Positions 51,667-61,600 of a DNA stretch of 64,000 nt are shown in pieces. Each line of letters starts with the position of its first letter. Position 1 is the stretch's first letter. The position numbers and the translations under genes were made by a program. Source of the stretch: Acidobacteriaceae bacterium (GTDB lineage: Bacteria > Acidobacteriota > Terriglobia > Terriglobales > Acidobacteriaceae); NCBI GenBank assembly GCA_027323885.1, contig DAHVZT010000054.1, forward strand, positions 1 to 64,000. The letters run 5' to 3'. The notes below the pieces were generated by a model. It made no database searches. It saw only the letters and a list, made by a program, of their open reading frames with translations, and was not told where the DNA came from.

Positions 51667-52683
51667 TTAATGCGGACTATCCGGATTTGGCGTTTCATCT
51701 GTATCGGTGGATTTCGATCCATTCAGGGCCGCGCAGGCCGCAAATTCCTTCTTAGCCATGTCCTCATTCTTCTCTTCGTGATAGACCCTCCCCAGCTGGA
51801 AATGCAGGGCGGACACGCTGGGCGCCAGCAGTACAGCTTTCTCCAACTCCGATTGAGCTTTGCGCAACATGTGCATTTTTTCATAAGCGCGGCCAAGCTG
51901 CTCGCGCGCTTTAGGATTCTGAGGAGCCAATTCCACAGCTTTTTGCAAATAGGGAATCGCCTGCGCATTTTGGCCGTCCCGTGCCAGCAGGATTCCGAGA
52001 TTCAGATATGGCTGAGGATCAGGAAGCGACAGCTCAGTTTCCCATTGGATCGCGGTTACATAAGCATGCTGCGCTCTAGCATCGTCCGCTAAGCCTTCGT
52101 AGGACAAACCTAAATTGCTTTCGGCGCGAACATTCTTCGGATCGAGCTGAAGGCACTTGCGGAAGGCGTCGATCGCTTCCTGAAAACGATTTTCGTTATA
52201 TTTTGTCCGCCCAAGCAGATACCAGCCCAGTGCATCGCCAGGGTTCCATTGCGTGGCCATGGTGAGCCATTTATCGGCGTCGCTGTAATCGTGGAGGTAA
52301 ACGTAGTCAGCCGCCACGACCAGCAAATCGCTGGCGCTTGGTGGGTGGAACCGCGCGCCGGTTGTATATTCCGCAAGCGAACGCGTAGGTTTATGTTCCG
52401 CGTTCAGAATATAACCCAGCAGGAAGTGGCCCTCGGCAGAGTCTGGGCTCTTCGCAAGGTATGCGCGCACTGTTTGCTCGGCCTTGGTAAGCTCCTTCTG
52501 GGCTACCTGCGCGCGGGCATCCTGCAGGCTGTCTTGGCAATTCGCAGGAGTAGGGGGAGCGAGCAGAAGAAAGACCCAGAGAACAGCCAGGCGCGTGGCC
52601 CAACTGATACTTGAATTGGTACGGGCCAACCGGATAAGAGCGCGCTGCGGTTCAGGATGATGGCGCAATTGCGTACTTCGCAT
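51667..52683 (-). CDS. TPR-repeat protein
   Basis: Tandem TPR text ('PDSAEGHFLLGYILNAEH', 'AIDAFRKCLQLDPKNVRAESNLGLSYEG'). Confidence 0.85.
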   Translation of the reverse strand: MRSTQLRHHPEPQRALIRLARTNSSISWATRLAVLWVFLLLAPPTPANCQDSLQDARAQVAQKELTKAEQTVRAYLAKSPDSAEGHFLLGYILNAEHKPTRSLAEYTTGARFHPPSASDLLVVAADYVYLHDYSDADKWLTMATQWNPGDALGWYLLGRTKYNENRFQEAIDAFRKCLQLDPKNVRAESNLGLSYEGLADDARAQHAYVTAIQWETELSLPDPQPYLNLGILLARDGQNAQAIPYLQKAVELAPQNPKAREQLGRAYEKMHMLRKAQSELEKAVLLAPSVSALHFQLGRVYHEEKNEDMAKKEFAACAALNGSKSTDTDETPNPDSPH

Positions 52684-52792
52684 AGGCTACAACTGGGGAA
52701 CGGGGTCGGTTCTCGGTCCAGTATATCGCGCACCCGCTGCCTGCCTGGTCCGATCCAGCAGCGACGTTGAACTTCATCCTGGCCGCAAAAGG

Positions 52793-52825
52793 CAATGGCC
52801 GGAGGAGATTTTCCACCGGCCATTG
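52793..52825 (-). terminator. Inverted repeat downstream of the TonB receptor gene, probable terminator
   Basis: CAATGGCCGG ... CCGGCCATTG, perfect 10-bp arms. Confidence 0.55.
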
Positions 52826-52840
52826 TTCCCGCCGCTAGGT

Positions 52841-55800
52841 TTAGAACTCCAGCCGGAAGGTAGCCTGACCTTGCCGGTTGGAGTTGGCTTGGCCTAGATT
52901 CGTTATCTGACCAAAGGTTGAATCGCTCGCGTTGGTGTCGGGACCGTTCAACTGCACTCGGTTCAATATGTTGAAGTAATCCACTCGCAAGGTAATAAGT
53001 ACCTTGTCGGTCAGGTGAAAATATTTCATCGCGTCGACATTCTCGTTGTAGTAGGCAGGATTTCGAAGCGAAGGATAGTTCCGCACAGCATTGCCCAGTG
53101 CAAACGGGGCCGTCAAAGCGAAGGCGTTGGTAGTGAACTGGACGGGCTGCGTTTTCAGTTTTCCGGTGAAATAGGCGATCGAACGGTTATAGCTGAAGGT
53201 TTTTCTCTTAACGCCCGGAACAACGTTGGGGCGATCGAACCCGTTTCCAAGTGGATTGTAGTTGTCATAGGCTCCAAACGGTGTACCGCCGTCGTAGTTG
53301 GCAATGACACCTACCTGCCATCCTCCGGCGATCTGACCCAAAATGCCCTTGGAGTTTAGATACTTCTGTCCCGGTCCGATCGGCAGTTCATAGGTCCCAA
53401 CCAGGTTGACCAGATATTTCTGGTCCAGGCCGGAAACGGTGAACTCCGCTTTCTGGTTGTATTTGTTTTCCGGCAGACTTGCGAACGAGGAAAACCCGCT
53501 GTCCACGTTTGACATATTACGCGACAAAGTCAGATCGGCCAGGTAGCTGATGCCATTGGTAAACCGTTTTTCCGCCTGTACCTGCAGCGCGTTATAGGAC
53601 GTGCTGCCAGCCAGGTCGAAGTTGTTCATGACCGTTGAATACTGGGGATAGGTGGACAACGCCTGGAGCACAGTAGCGGAGGAACCGAACTGACTCAAGA
53701 ACTCGGGATATGGGTTCTTGATACCTGCAGCCACCGCACCTGGAGAGTTCACCAGAGCCCCGAGAAGTGGACCGTATCTCAACACGGACGGATTGGGCTG
53801 GTTCGGAGGGTTCAACTGGGACGGCAGGTGGACATCATGATTGCCGACGTACGCAATGGTGATGAACATGTTCCAGGGAAGCTGCCGCTGTACGCTCGCA
53901 TTCCACGATTCGTTATAAGGGGCCATCCCATCTTTCTTGGGATTGAAGGAATGGATGACGTTTCCGTTTCCGATTGAAGGACTAAAGGGCACCGGCGGCG
54001 GATCGGGCATGGGATGGGTATCCCAATCCCCATAACCGGGAACGTTGGTCGCGGTGGAGTTGCGGTGGAATTCTCCGTTCAGCAGGTTGCCGTAGTTGAC
54101 CGCGACTTTGCTCGTTCCATACTCATAAGCGCCGCCGTCCAGGAAGTCGAGATAGAATCCGCCCTGCACGACCGTCTTGTTATTCACCATGTAGGAGAAG
54201 CCGAGTCTGGGTCCGATATGGGCCCAGTGGATATCGGCACGCGTGAGCCCGGCACAGCCAACGCAATGCCCGAACTTCGTGGCGCCGCCCGGCAGATTGC
54301 CCGCTCCAGGGTCTGGGGCGGTGGGATCGAGATAAACGATCTGGTTGTGGTTCTCGGTGAAGGGAACCATGATGTCCCAGCGCAGTCCGACGTTCGCGGT
54401 GAGCCGGTTGTTGACTTTGATGTCGTCCTGAATGTAAGGCGACAAGTCCGCATTGCGGAGCTTCAACTCATTTGCGAAGACGCGAACTCCGGAGTCCACC
54501 TGTCCCAGAAGGAAGCTGGCGAAGGAACTTCCGTAAGTGCCGAAGTTCGGATCGGTTGTATCCGGGGTCGAGGTTGTGCGCTGGGTAAAGTTGAAAGTAC
54601 CACCGCACTGTTGACACTCATTATCGTCTTGATAGGTGCGACGGAACTCGCCACCAATGTTGAATGTGTTGCGTCCCTTGGTCCATAGCCAGTTGTTCAC
54701 GATCGCAATGCCGAGTTTACGGTTGATGGACTGGATCCAGCCGCCTGCAGTTCCCCAGTTGGTATCTGCATTCTGTCCGTCGAAGGTTACGTTCGGGAAA
54801 ATGACGCTATTGATCACTCCGGGGAAGTTGACGCCCTTGCGCGCATCGAACTGATTGTTGATTTCCCCAATCCAGTCTGCGCCAGCCGTCATCACGAGGT
54901 TCTGCCGCACCGTTTTAACGTAATTGAGCAGGAATCCGGAACCGATATAGGGCAGCGTCTTCTCGCTCTGCAACTCATTGCTCGGCGCGACGATAGGTGC
55001 GTAGTCGAACCCTGACGTTGTGCGGGTATCGCGCCACTGGCTCCAATGGATGCTCTGAGAGCTGCTGAGGTTATGGTCCAGCGTGTAGCCCCAGAGAAGT
55101 TGATTGATCGGCAGGGAAGTGACGGCTGGAGATTTGTTGCTTTGCAGCCCGTGGACCACCCCTGCGCGGTCCGGATTGGGAATCAGCGGCAGGATGGACC
55201 TGGCCAGCGTGCTGAAGCGATTGAACGGAATGATATTGCCGGGGAAGGGCTTGCCGGTTAAGGGATCGAAGATTGGGATTTGCTTGCCGGTGGAATCCAC
55301 GAAGCTGCTGAAATCTCCCCCCTTCATCGCAGGTGTCGGCACAGTTCCGATCGCGGTCTGCGCGATGTTCTGCTTGAATTTGTCTAAGCTGAACAGGAAG
55401 AAGGTCTTGTCCTTTCCGTTATAGAGCTTTGGGAAGACAACTGGTCCGCTCACCGTAAAGCCATAGTCGTTTTGCTGGTCCACCGGCGGAATCGGTCTGC
55501 CTTTTGAGTCGAAGTTGGTGGGGAAAAATCCGCTGGAATCAAACAATTGATTGCGCAGGATTTCGAAGCCGTCGGCATGGAGATGGTTCGTTCCGGAAGC
55601 CATGTTGTAAGTGACGGCGCCCTGGGCCAGGCCGAACTGCGCGGAGAAGGTTGACCGGTCCACGCGGAATTCATTCACCATTTCATACGGAGGATTGAAG
55701 TTGGTCTGGTACCCCTGCGTCTCAGGTTGCGGGACGGGAATACCGTTGAACTGAATTTCACTCTCAAAATTCACGCCGCCATTTATGTTTTTAGCAAAGG

Positions 55801-56374
55801 TATTTCCTTGAACGCCCGGCGCGAGAAAGACAAACGAGTCAATCTGGCGGGCCATGCCATTGATTTCGATTGGGGCGGTCTTGACCAGTTCCGGCTCGAG
55901 AGTTGTCCCAATTTCCGGCTGCTCGGTGTTCAGGGAAACCGCGCTTGCCGCGACCTGAACTGTTTGACTGGTGGTGCCGGGAGCCAATTGGAAGTTGACA
56001 GTGGATTGCTTCGCGATTTCCACCGTCACGCCGGTTTGGACGCCTTTTTTAAAGCCGCTCGCTTCTACGCTGACATCGTAATGGCCCGGATTAAGCGCGG
56101 TGATGGTGTAGGTGCCGACCGAGGACGTGACTGCATGAGAGGAGACGTGGGTGGACAGGTCTGTGGCTGTCACATTGGCGCCTGCGACACTGGCTCCCGC
56201 ACTGTCCGTTACGGTGCCGTTTACGCCGCCTACGGCCTGGGCGCCGAGCCTGAGGGTGGGCAGTGAGAGGAACACGCACAGAATCAGAAACGGTGTGTAG
56301 CGTCCGACTCTGCTCATCCAAGCATTGTTCGATTTACCCAAGATTCCGATCATTTTTCGCCTCCGAAAGTCCAA
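52841..56374 (-). CDS. TonB-dependent receptor with N-terminal carboxypeptidase-like regulatory domain
   Basis: 'GGVNGTVTDSAGASVAGANVTATDLSTHVSSHAVTSSVGTYTITALNPGHYDVSVEASGFKK'; large outer-membrane barrel; C-terminal '...QATFRLEF'. Confidence 0.92.
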   Translation of the reverse strand: MDFRRRKMIGILGKSNNAWMSRVGRYTPFLILCVFLSLPTLRLGAQAVGGVNGTVTDSAGASVAGANVTATDLSTHVSSHAVTSSVGTYTITALNPGHYDVSVEASGFKKGVQTGVTVEIAKQSTVNFQLAPGTTSQTVQVAASAVSLNTEQPEIGTTLEPELVKTAPIEINGMARQIDSFVFLAPGVQGNTFAKNINGGVNFESEIQFNGIPVPQPETQGYQTNFNPPYEMVNEFRVDRSTFSAQFGLAQGAVTYNMASGTNHLHADGFEILRNQLFDSSGFFPTNFDSKGRPIPPVDQQNDYGFTVSGPVVFPKLYNGKDKTFFLFSLDKFKQNIAQTAIGTVPTPAMKGGDFSSFVDSTGKQIPIFDPLTGKPFPGNIIPFNRFSTLARSILPLIPNPDRAGVVHGLQSNKSPAVTSLPINQLLWGYTLDHNLSSSQSIHWSQWRDTRTTSGFDYAPIVAPSNELQSEKTLPYIGSGFLLNYVKTVRQNLVMTAGADWIGEINNQFDARKGVNFPGVINSVIFPNVTFDGQNADTNWGTAGGWIQSINRKLGIAIVNNWLWTKGRNTFNIGGEFRRTYQDDNECQQCGGTFNFTQRTTSTPDTTDPNFGTYGSSFASFLLGQVDSGVRVFANELKLRNADLSPYIQDDIKVNNRLTANVGLRWDIMVPFTENHNQIVYLDPTAPDPGAGNLPGGATKFGHCVGCAGLTRADIHWAHIGPRLGFSYMVNNKTVVQGGFYLDFLDGGAYEYGTSKVAVNYGNLLNGEFHRNSTATNVPGYGDWDTHPMPDPPPVPFSPSIGNGNVIHSFNPKKDGMAPYNESWNASVQRQLPWNMFITIAYVGNHDVHLPSQLNPPNQPNPSVLRYGPLLGALVNSPGAVAAGIKNPYPEFLSQFGSSATVLQALSTYPQYSTVMNNFDLAGSTSYNALQVQAEKRFTNGISYLADLTLSRNMSNVDSGFSSFASLPENKYNQKAEFTVSGLDQKYLVNLVGTYELPIGPGQKYLNSKGILGQIAGGWQVGVIANYDGGTPFGAYDNYNPLGNGFDRPNVVPGVKRKTFSYNRSIAYFTGKLKTQPVQFTTNAFALTAPFALGNAVRNYPSLRNPAYYNENVDAMKYFHLTDKVLITLRVDYFNILNRVQLNGPDTNASDSTFGQITNLGQANSNRQGQATFRLEF

Positions 56375-56420
56375 ATGAGTGTAGCGTCGCTAGAATCGAG
56401 TTTTTATGAACCCGTGATGT

Positions 56421-56435
56421 ATGGAAACGTTCCCA
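56421..56435. promoter_or_regulatory. Second LacI-type operator, upstream of the TonB receptor gene
   Basis: ATGGAAACGTTCCCA, near-identical to the 46202 operator. Confidence 0.6.
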
Positions 56436-56735
56436 CGTTGGGAGCGAACACAGCCCCGAAACGCTCTAGGAGAGGAAAGGTATTAAACATCCATATCCGT
56501 TGTCAAGGTATTTTTAAAAGTCTCCGCGCAAAGACATTCGCGCTCTCTGGGCCGCATGAACGATCGTCCGGTGCACGAGTTCCGGGAAGCCGAATGCTCC
56601 GGTTGCATCTCGCAGGAGAAGTTCGCGCATTCTGAACGGAAACGGCTGGATTTTCATGGCGGCCGTGCGCTTGAAAATGTCGAGACGGCATCCGGATTCA
56701 ACGGCACCCGAGCGTCGCACTATAATCAGGCCGAT

Positions 56736-57926
56736 ATGGAGATCAGAAGAGCGCAATCCTTAAAAGGCCGCATGGCCGTCATTCTGTGCGTCCTTGTAGG
56801 GATCGCCCGCTTGTCCACCCTGTATGGTGCCGGCCAAACCTCGGCCGTCAGTCCGGCGGTCCAGCAACTCTATGCAGAGGCGCAATCTGCTCAGGCAAAC
56901 GGCGATCGTGCAACCGCAATCTTGAAATACAAGGCGATGTTGAAGTTGGCGCCTCGATTGGCCGCGGCATATAACAATCTGGGAATGCTGTATTACCAGC
57001 AGCAGGAGTTTCCAGAAGCTGCAGCCGTTCTCGAGAAAGGCTTGAAAATCAATCCGCACATGACTTCCGCGGAGGCTTTGCTGGGCTCCGCATATTTCGA
57101 GATGGGCGAATATGAAAAGGCGAAGTTACCGCTGGAATCAGCAGTCAAGGGCAATATCAAAGACGATTTTGCGCGCATGCTTCTTGCCCGCGACCTGGTG
57201 AACATTCATGACTACGAGGGCGCAGTGACGCAATTGCGTACACTGATTGCTCACAACCCCAAAAACCAACAGGCCTGGTATTTGCTGGGCAACGCATACC
57301 TTCAGCTTTCCGAGCAATCTTTGGCCAAGGTGAGCGAGATCGACCCAAATTCTTTTCTGTCTCAGGAAATTGCGGGAGAGATCATGCAGAGCATGGGGAA
57401 CACAGATGGAGCGCTGGGTGCGTTCAGCAAAGCTGTCAAGGCCGCACCCACGGAACCAGGAACTCATGAACACCTGGCCAACGAATTCTGGACGCTGGGG
57501 AAGTGGACTTCCGCACGCAAGGAGTTTCAGGCGGAACTCGTCAACGATCCAAATAACTGCGAGGCGCGCTGGAAGATGGCAAACAGCCTGCTCGCCCTGC
57601 ATGGCTCGCCGGAAGAGGCGATCGCAGAATTGGATGGCGCGATCCATCGCTGTCCGACTTTGATGCAGGCCCGTGTAGACCGGGCCCGCGCGCTCCTTCT
57701 TGAAGGCAAACCCGCTGAGGCCGTGCCCGATCTGATGACGGCCGAGAAAGCCAGTCCGGAGGAACCCTCCATCCATTTCCTGCTTGCAAATGCCTATCGT
57801 GCGCAGGGCCGAACTGCGGACGCGCACAACGAGATGCAGATCTATGGCAAGCTCAAGGATGATGCGATGGCTCAGGAATCCAAACGTGCGATGGAAGACG
57901 AGAAGATCAAGAACGAAGCCCATTAG
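56736..57926 (+). CDS. TPR-repeat protein
   Basis: Multiple TPRs ('AAAYNNLGMLYYQQQEFPEAAAVLEKGLKINP'); start at ATG 56736. Confidence 0.82.
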   Translation: MEIRRAQSLKGRMAVILCVLVGIARLSTLYGAGQTSAVSPAVQQLYAEAQSAQANGDRATAILKYKAMLKLAPRLAAAYNNLGMLYYQQQEFPEAAAVLEKGLKINPHMTSAEALLGSAYFEMGEYEKAKLPLESAVKGNIKDDFARMLLARDLVNIHDYEGAVTQLRTLIAHNPKNQQAWYLLGNAYLQLSEQSLAKVSEIDPNSFLSQEIAGEIMQSMGNTDGALGAFSKAVKAAPTEPGTHEHLANEFWTLGKWTSARKEFQAELVNDPNNCEARWKMANSLLALHGSPEEAIAELDGAIHRCPTLMQARVDRARALLLEGKPAEAVPDLMTAEKASPEEPSIHFLLANAYRAQGRTADAHNEMQIYGKLKDDAMAQESKRAMEDEKIKNEAH

Positions 57927-58115
57927 CGGAAACCTTCATTTGTTCCCCACCATTTAGTCGCTGAATAAGGGCCTCTCGGCACTTCGCGATGGTAAGGTTC
58001 CCATTCGCGTTTTTCGTGCTATATAATTCGCCCGATGCAGTCAAAGCACGCCTCTCCGTCCCGCATTGCGGAGATGCCATCCCTGTGGATGCAGAAAGCT
58101 TATAGGAGCCCTGCC

Positions 58116-61100
58116 GTGTTCATCCGAGTCCTGCGCACCAGATCGCTACGCCGTAGTCTCCAAGCTGTCGCCCTCCTGCTGCCGGTTCTGCTCTCCGTCA
58201 CGATACTTTCCGCGCAGCAGTTTGGCAGATTCGCGCCGCAGCAAACGGCGGCTGCTTTGAAATCGCTCTCCAGCAATTCGCAAACTGTCATCGAGAGACT
58301 CTCGAAGTTCAGCTCTCTTCCTTTGAATACCTGGCGCTATCACACAGGAGACGTGCAGAACGGGCAGTCCGAGTCTCTGGACGATTCTTCCTGGAAACAG
58401 ATCCAGACGCCATATCGAACGGATACTACTGATGTGGTGTGGCTGAGAAAGCGCATAGAAGTTCCGAAAACGCTGGAGGGCTACGACCTCACAGGCGCTC
58501 GTATTTCTATTCAATCCTGGGGACGCAGCGGAGTCATCGTTTACTTCAACGGTCGACGCGTCGCCCAGGGGGAACACATGGAGCCGATCGTTTTATTCGA
58601 CTCCGCAAAGCCTGGTCAGACCGTGCTGGTGGCCGTCAGAATCGACAAAAGTGAGCGGCCGAAGACAATACCGCCCGGCCGCATGCACATTGAGTTTGCT
58701 CCGAACCGGCCCAATCCGGGAGATATGTACACCGAGTTCGTTTCTGCGGCACTCCTTATTCCGAGCGTTTCCAGCAATGTGTCCGCGGACAAAGCAACGC
58801 TGGAAAAAGCGATCGGCGACGTCAATTTGCAGGCCCTGGATGGGAGCCATCAGCAGCAATTTGACGATTCCCTCCGCAAGGCGCAAGCCGATCTGGAACC
58901 ACTTAAACCTACATTGCACCAGGCGACCTTCCACCTGACCGGGAATTCGCATATTGACGCAGCCTGGCTATGGCCCTGGACGGAAACGGTCGACGTAGTA
59001 AGACGCACCTTTGGAACTGCGCTCCAATTGATGAACGAATACCCGACCTACACCTACACCCAATCTGCCGCGCAGTACAACCAGTGGATGGCTGATAAAT
59101 ATCCCGACATGAATGCGGAAATCAAGAAGCGCATTCAGGAAGGCCGGTGGGAAGTAGTCGGTGGCATGTGGGTTGAACCAGACCTGAACCTGCCAGACGG
59201 TGAGTCGCAGGTGAGGGAACTGCTGATCGGAAAGCAGACCTTCAAGCGGCTGTATGGCGTGGATGTTCGCATCGGATGGAACCCGGACTCCTTCGGGTAC
59301 AACTGGCAGCTACCTCAAATTTATAAAAGATCCGGCATCGACTATTTCGTCACCCAGAAGATGTCGTGGAATGACACAAACCAACTTCCGTTGAAGCTGT
59401 TTTGGTGGGAGTCTCCCGATGGAAGCAAGGTGCTGACATATTTTCCCAACGGATATGGAAATAGCACATTGAATCCTGTGCGGCTCTCGAATGATCTGGT
59501 CAAAGCAAGAACACTCGCGCCTGGCATGTTGCAGATGATGGACCTGTATGGGGTAGGCGATCATGGAGGCGGCCCGACACGTACCGTGCTCGATGAGGGC
59601 TTGCACTGGATGCAGCCCGACAATGTCGTACCTCAAATGAAATTTGGAATTGCCCAGACGTTTTTCAGTGACATTGAGAAGAAAATTGCTCCGGAATCCC
59701 CGACCTGGAACTATGCTTCCACCGCAAAAGGAAACTCCGCACTTCCCGCGCCGCCCGCGGGCAGAGTCACCATTCCCACCTGGAAAGACGAGTTGTATCT
59801 GGAGTACCACCGCGGAGTCTACACGACACAATCGCACCACAAGCGGAACATGCGCCAGAGTGAGGAATGGGTCCTGAACGCCGAGAAATTGTCCTCGCTT
59901 GCATGGCTGGACGGGCTCTCCTACCCGGCGGCCCAGTTAACGGACGCATGGAAGCAAGTGGTGTTCAATCAGTTCCATGATCTCGCCGCAGGATCAGGGA
60001 TCGGCATCATCTACCAGGATGCGCAGCGCGACTATAATCAGGTGCGCTGGGCCACGAATGAGGCATCTGCCAAGGCGCTGCAGACCCTCCAGTCTCGAAT
60101 CGACACTCGCGCTGCCGGTTCTGTTCCCGTCATCGTGTTCAACCCGCTAGGATGGAAACGCTCCGGAACTCTCAACGTCAGCGTTGAAATGCCGAGTGCC
60201 GCTCCAGCCGGGGTGTCCGTGCTGGACGCGCACAATCGCGTGGTGCCTTCGGAAGTGGTTTCAACCGACAAGCAGACGAACACATTCCACCTGTTGGTTC
60301 AGGCATCGGATGTGCCATCGCTTGGCTATCAGGTATTGCACGTCATCCCCGGCAAAAAACCGTTTGCAACTGACCTCAAGGCCAACGGAATGACGCTTGA
60401 AAATGCCAAGCTCAAGGTGACCGTAGATCCTCATACCGGGTGTATTACAAGTCTCTACAACAAAGCCGCGAACTTCGAAGCCCTGGCTCCCCATAGCTGT
60501 GGAAACCAATTGATTGCATTTGAGGACAAGCCGAAGGCTTTTGACGCCTGGAACCTGAACCCAGAGTATGAAAAGACATTTACAAATCTCGATATGGCTG
60601 ATTCCGTAAAGCTAGTGGAGAATGGGCCACTGCGCGCTGTCATAAGGGTCAGCAGAACATGGCAAAGTTCGCACTTCGTGCAGGACATTACGCTCTACCG
60701 TGGGGCCGACGAAGTGGATGTCACGAACGATATCGACTGGCACGAGACGCATGTTCTTCTCAAGGCATCTTTTCCGCTGGCCGCCTCCAGCGGTATGGCG
60801 ACTTATGAGATTCCCTACGGAACCATTCAGCGGCCTACCACGCGCAACAATAGCTGGGAAAAAGCCAAATTTGAAGTACCGGCGCTGCGTTGGGCGGACC
60901 TCGGCGACGAGCAGCATGGATTCAGTTTGATCAATGAGTCAAAGTATGGATACAACACCGTTGGAAACGTGATGCGTCTATCGTTGCTTCGTGCCACGGT
61001 TTCACCTGATCCGAATGCGGACCGCGGGCACCATCACTTCAGCTATGCTCTTTACCCCCATGGTGGAAATTGGAAAACGGCGCTCACTGTGCGGCACGGA

Positions 61101-61445
61101 TATGAGTACAACTACAAACTTATGGCTCAACAGGTGGAAGCGCATTCAGGATCGATGCCGTTGGAGTATTCCTTTGCCGGTCTGCAGCCAACCAACGTCG
61201 TTCTAACGGCCATGAAAAAAGCGGAAAATTCCAACAGTCTTATTCTTCGTTTTTACGAATGGGCAGGCAATACCGGAAGCGTGACGGTGCATCTGCCAAA
61301 AGGAGCGATATCGGCTCAACAGACGAACTTGATGGAGCAGCCACAAGGACCTGCGTTGCAAGTGACCAACGGTGATTCCGTAGAGGTGCCAGTCCACCCC
61401 TATGAAATTGTGACCGTTCGCGCAGATTACCCGCAATCCCACTGA
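58116..61445 (+). CDS. GH38 alpha-mannosidase (secreted), paralog 2
   Basis: 'GNSHIDAAWLWPWTETVDVVRRTF', 'RIGWNPDSFGYNWQLPQIYKRSGIDYFVTQKMSWND'; GTG 58116 has AGGAG RBS and signal peptide (longer ORF begins 58035). Confidence 0.88.
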   Translation: MFIRVLRTRSLRRSLQAVALLLPVLLSVTILSAQQFGRFAPQQTAAALKSLSSNSQTVIERLSKFSSLPLNTWRYHTGDVQNGQSESLDDSSWKQIQTPYRTDTTDVVWLRKRIEVPKTLEGYDLTGARISIQSWGRSGVIVYFNGRRVAQGEHMEPIVLFDSAKPGQTVLVAVRIDKSERPKTIPPGRMHIEFAPNRPNPGDMYTEFVSAALLIPSVSSNVSADKATLEKAIGDVNLQALDGSHQQQFDDSLRKAQADLEPLKPTLHQATFHLTGNSHIDAAWLWPWTETVDVVRRTFGTALQLMNEYPTYTYTQSAAQYNQWMADKYPDMNAEIKKRIQEGRWEVVGGMWVEPDLNLPDGESQVRELLIGKQTFKRLYGVDVRIGWNPDSFGYNWQLPQIYKRSGIDYFVTQKMSWNDTNQLPLKLFWWESPDGSKVLTYFPNGYGNSTLNPVRLSNDLVKARTLAPGMLQMMDLYGVGDHGGGPTRTVLDEGLHWMQPDNVVPQMKFGIAQTFFSDIEKKIAPESPTWNYASTAKGNSALPAPPAGRVTIPTWKDELYLEYHRGVYTTQSHHKRNMRQSEEWVLNAEKLSSLAWLDGLSYPAAQLTDAWKQVVFNQFHDLAAGSGIGIIYQDAQRDYNQVRWATNEASAKALQTLQSRIDTRAAGSVPVIVFNPLGWKRSGTLNVSVEMPSAAPAGVSVLDAHNRVVPSEVVSTDKQTNTFHLLVQASDVPSLGYQVLHVIPGKKPFATDLKANGMTLENAKLKVTVDPHTGCITSLYNKAANFEALAPHSCGNQLIAFEDKPKAFDAWNLNPEYEKTFTNLDMADSVKLVENGPLRAVIRVSRTWQSSHFVQDITLYRGADEVDVTNDIDWHETHVLLKASFPLAASSGMATYEIPYGTIQRPTTRNNSWEKAKFEVPALRWADLGDEQHGFSLINESKYGYNTVGNVMRLSLLRATVSPDPNADRGHHHFSYALYPHGGNWKTALTVRHGYEYNYKLMAQQVEAHSGSMPLEYSFAGLQPTNVVLTAMKKAENSNSLILRFYEWAGNTGSVTVHLPKGAISAQQTNLMEQPQGPALQVTNGDSVEVPVHPYEIVTVRADYPQSH

Positions 61446-61600
61446 GGTGTTTCGTCTGTTCGAGCACCCGAAATGCGCAAACTGGGCTGACCGGTGGGCA
61501 TTGAGCCGAAGGCAAGCTGCGGCGATGTACGATGGAGAATACCGGCTCACCAAAGCGCATTTCGGAATGCGGCAATTGACTCTTTAACCCGGAAGTTACC

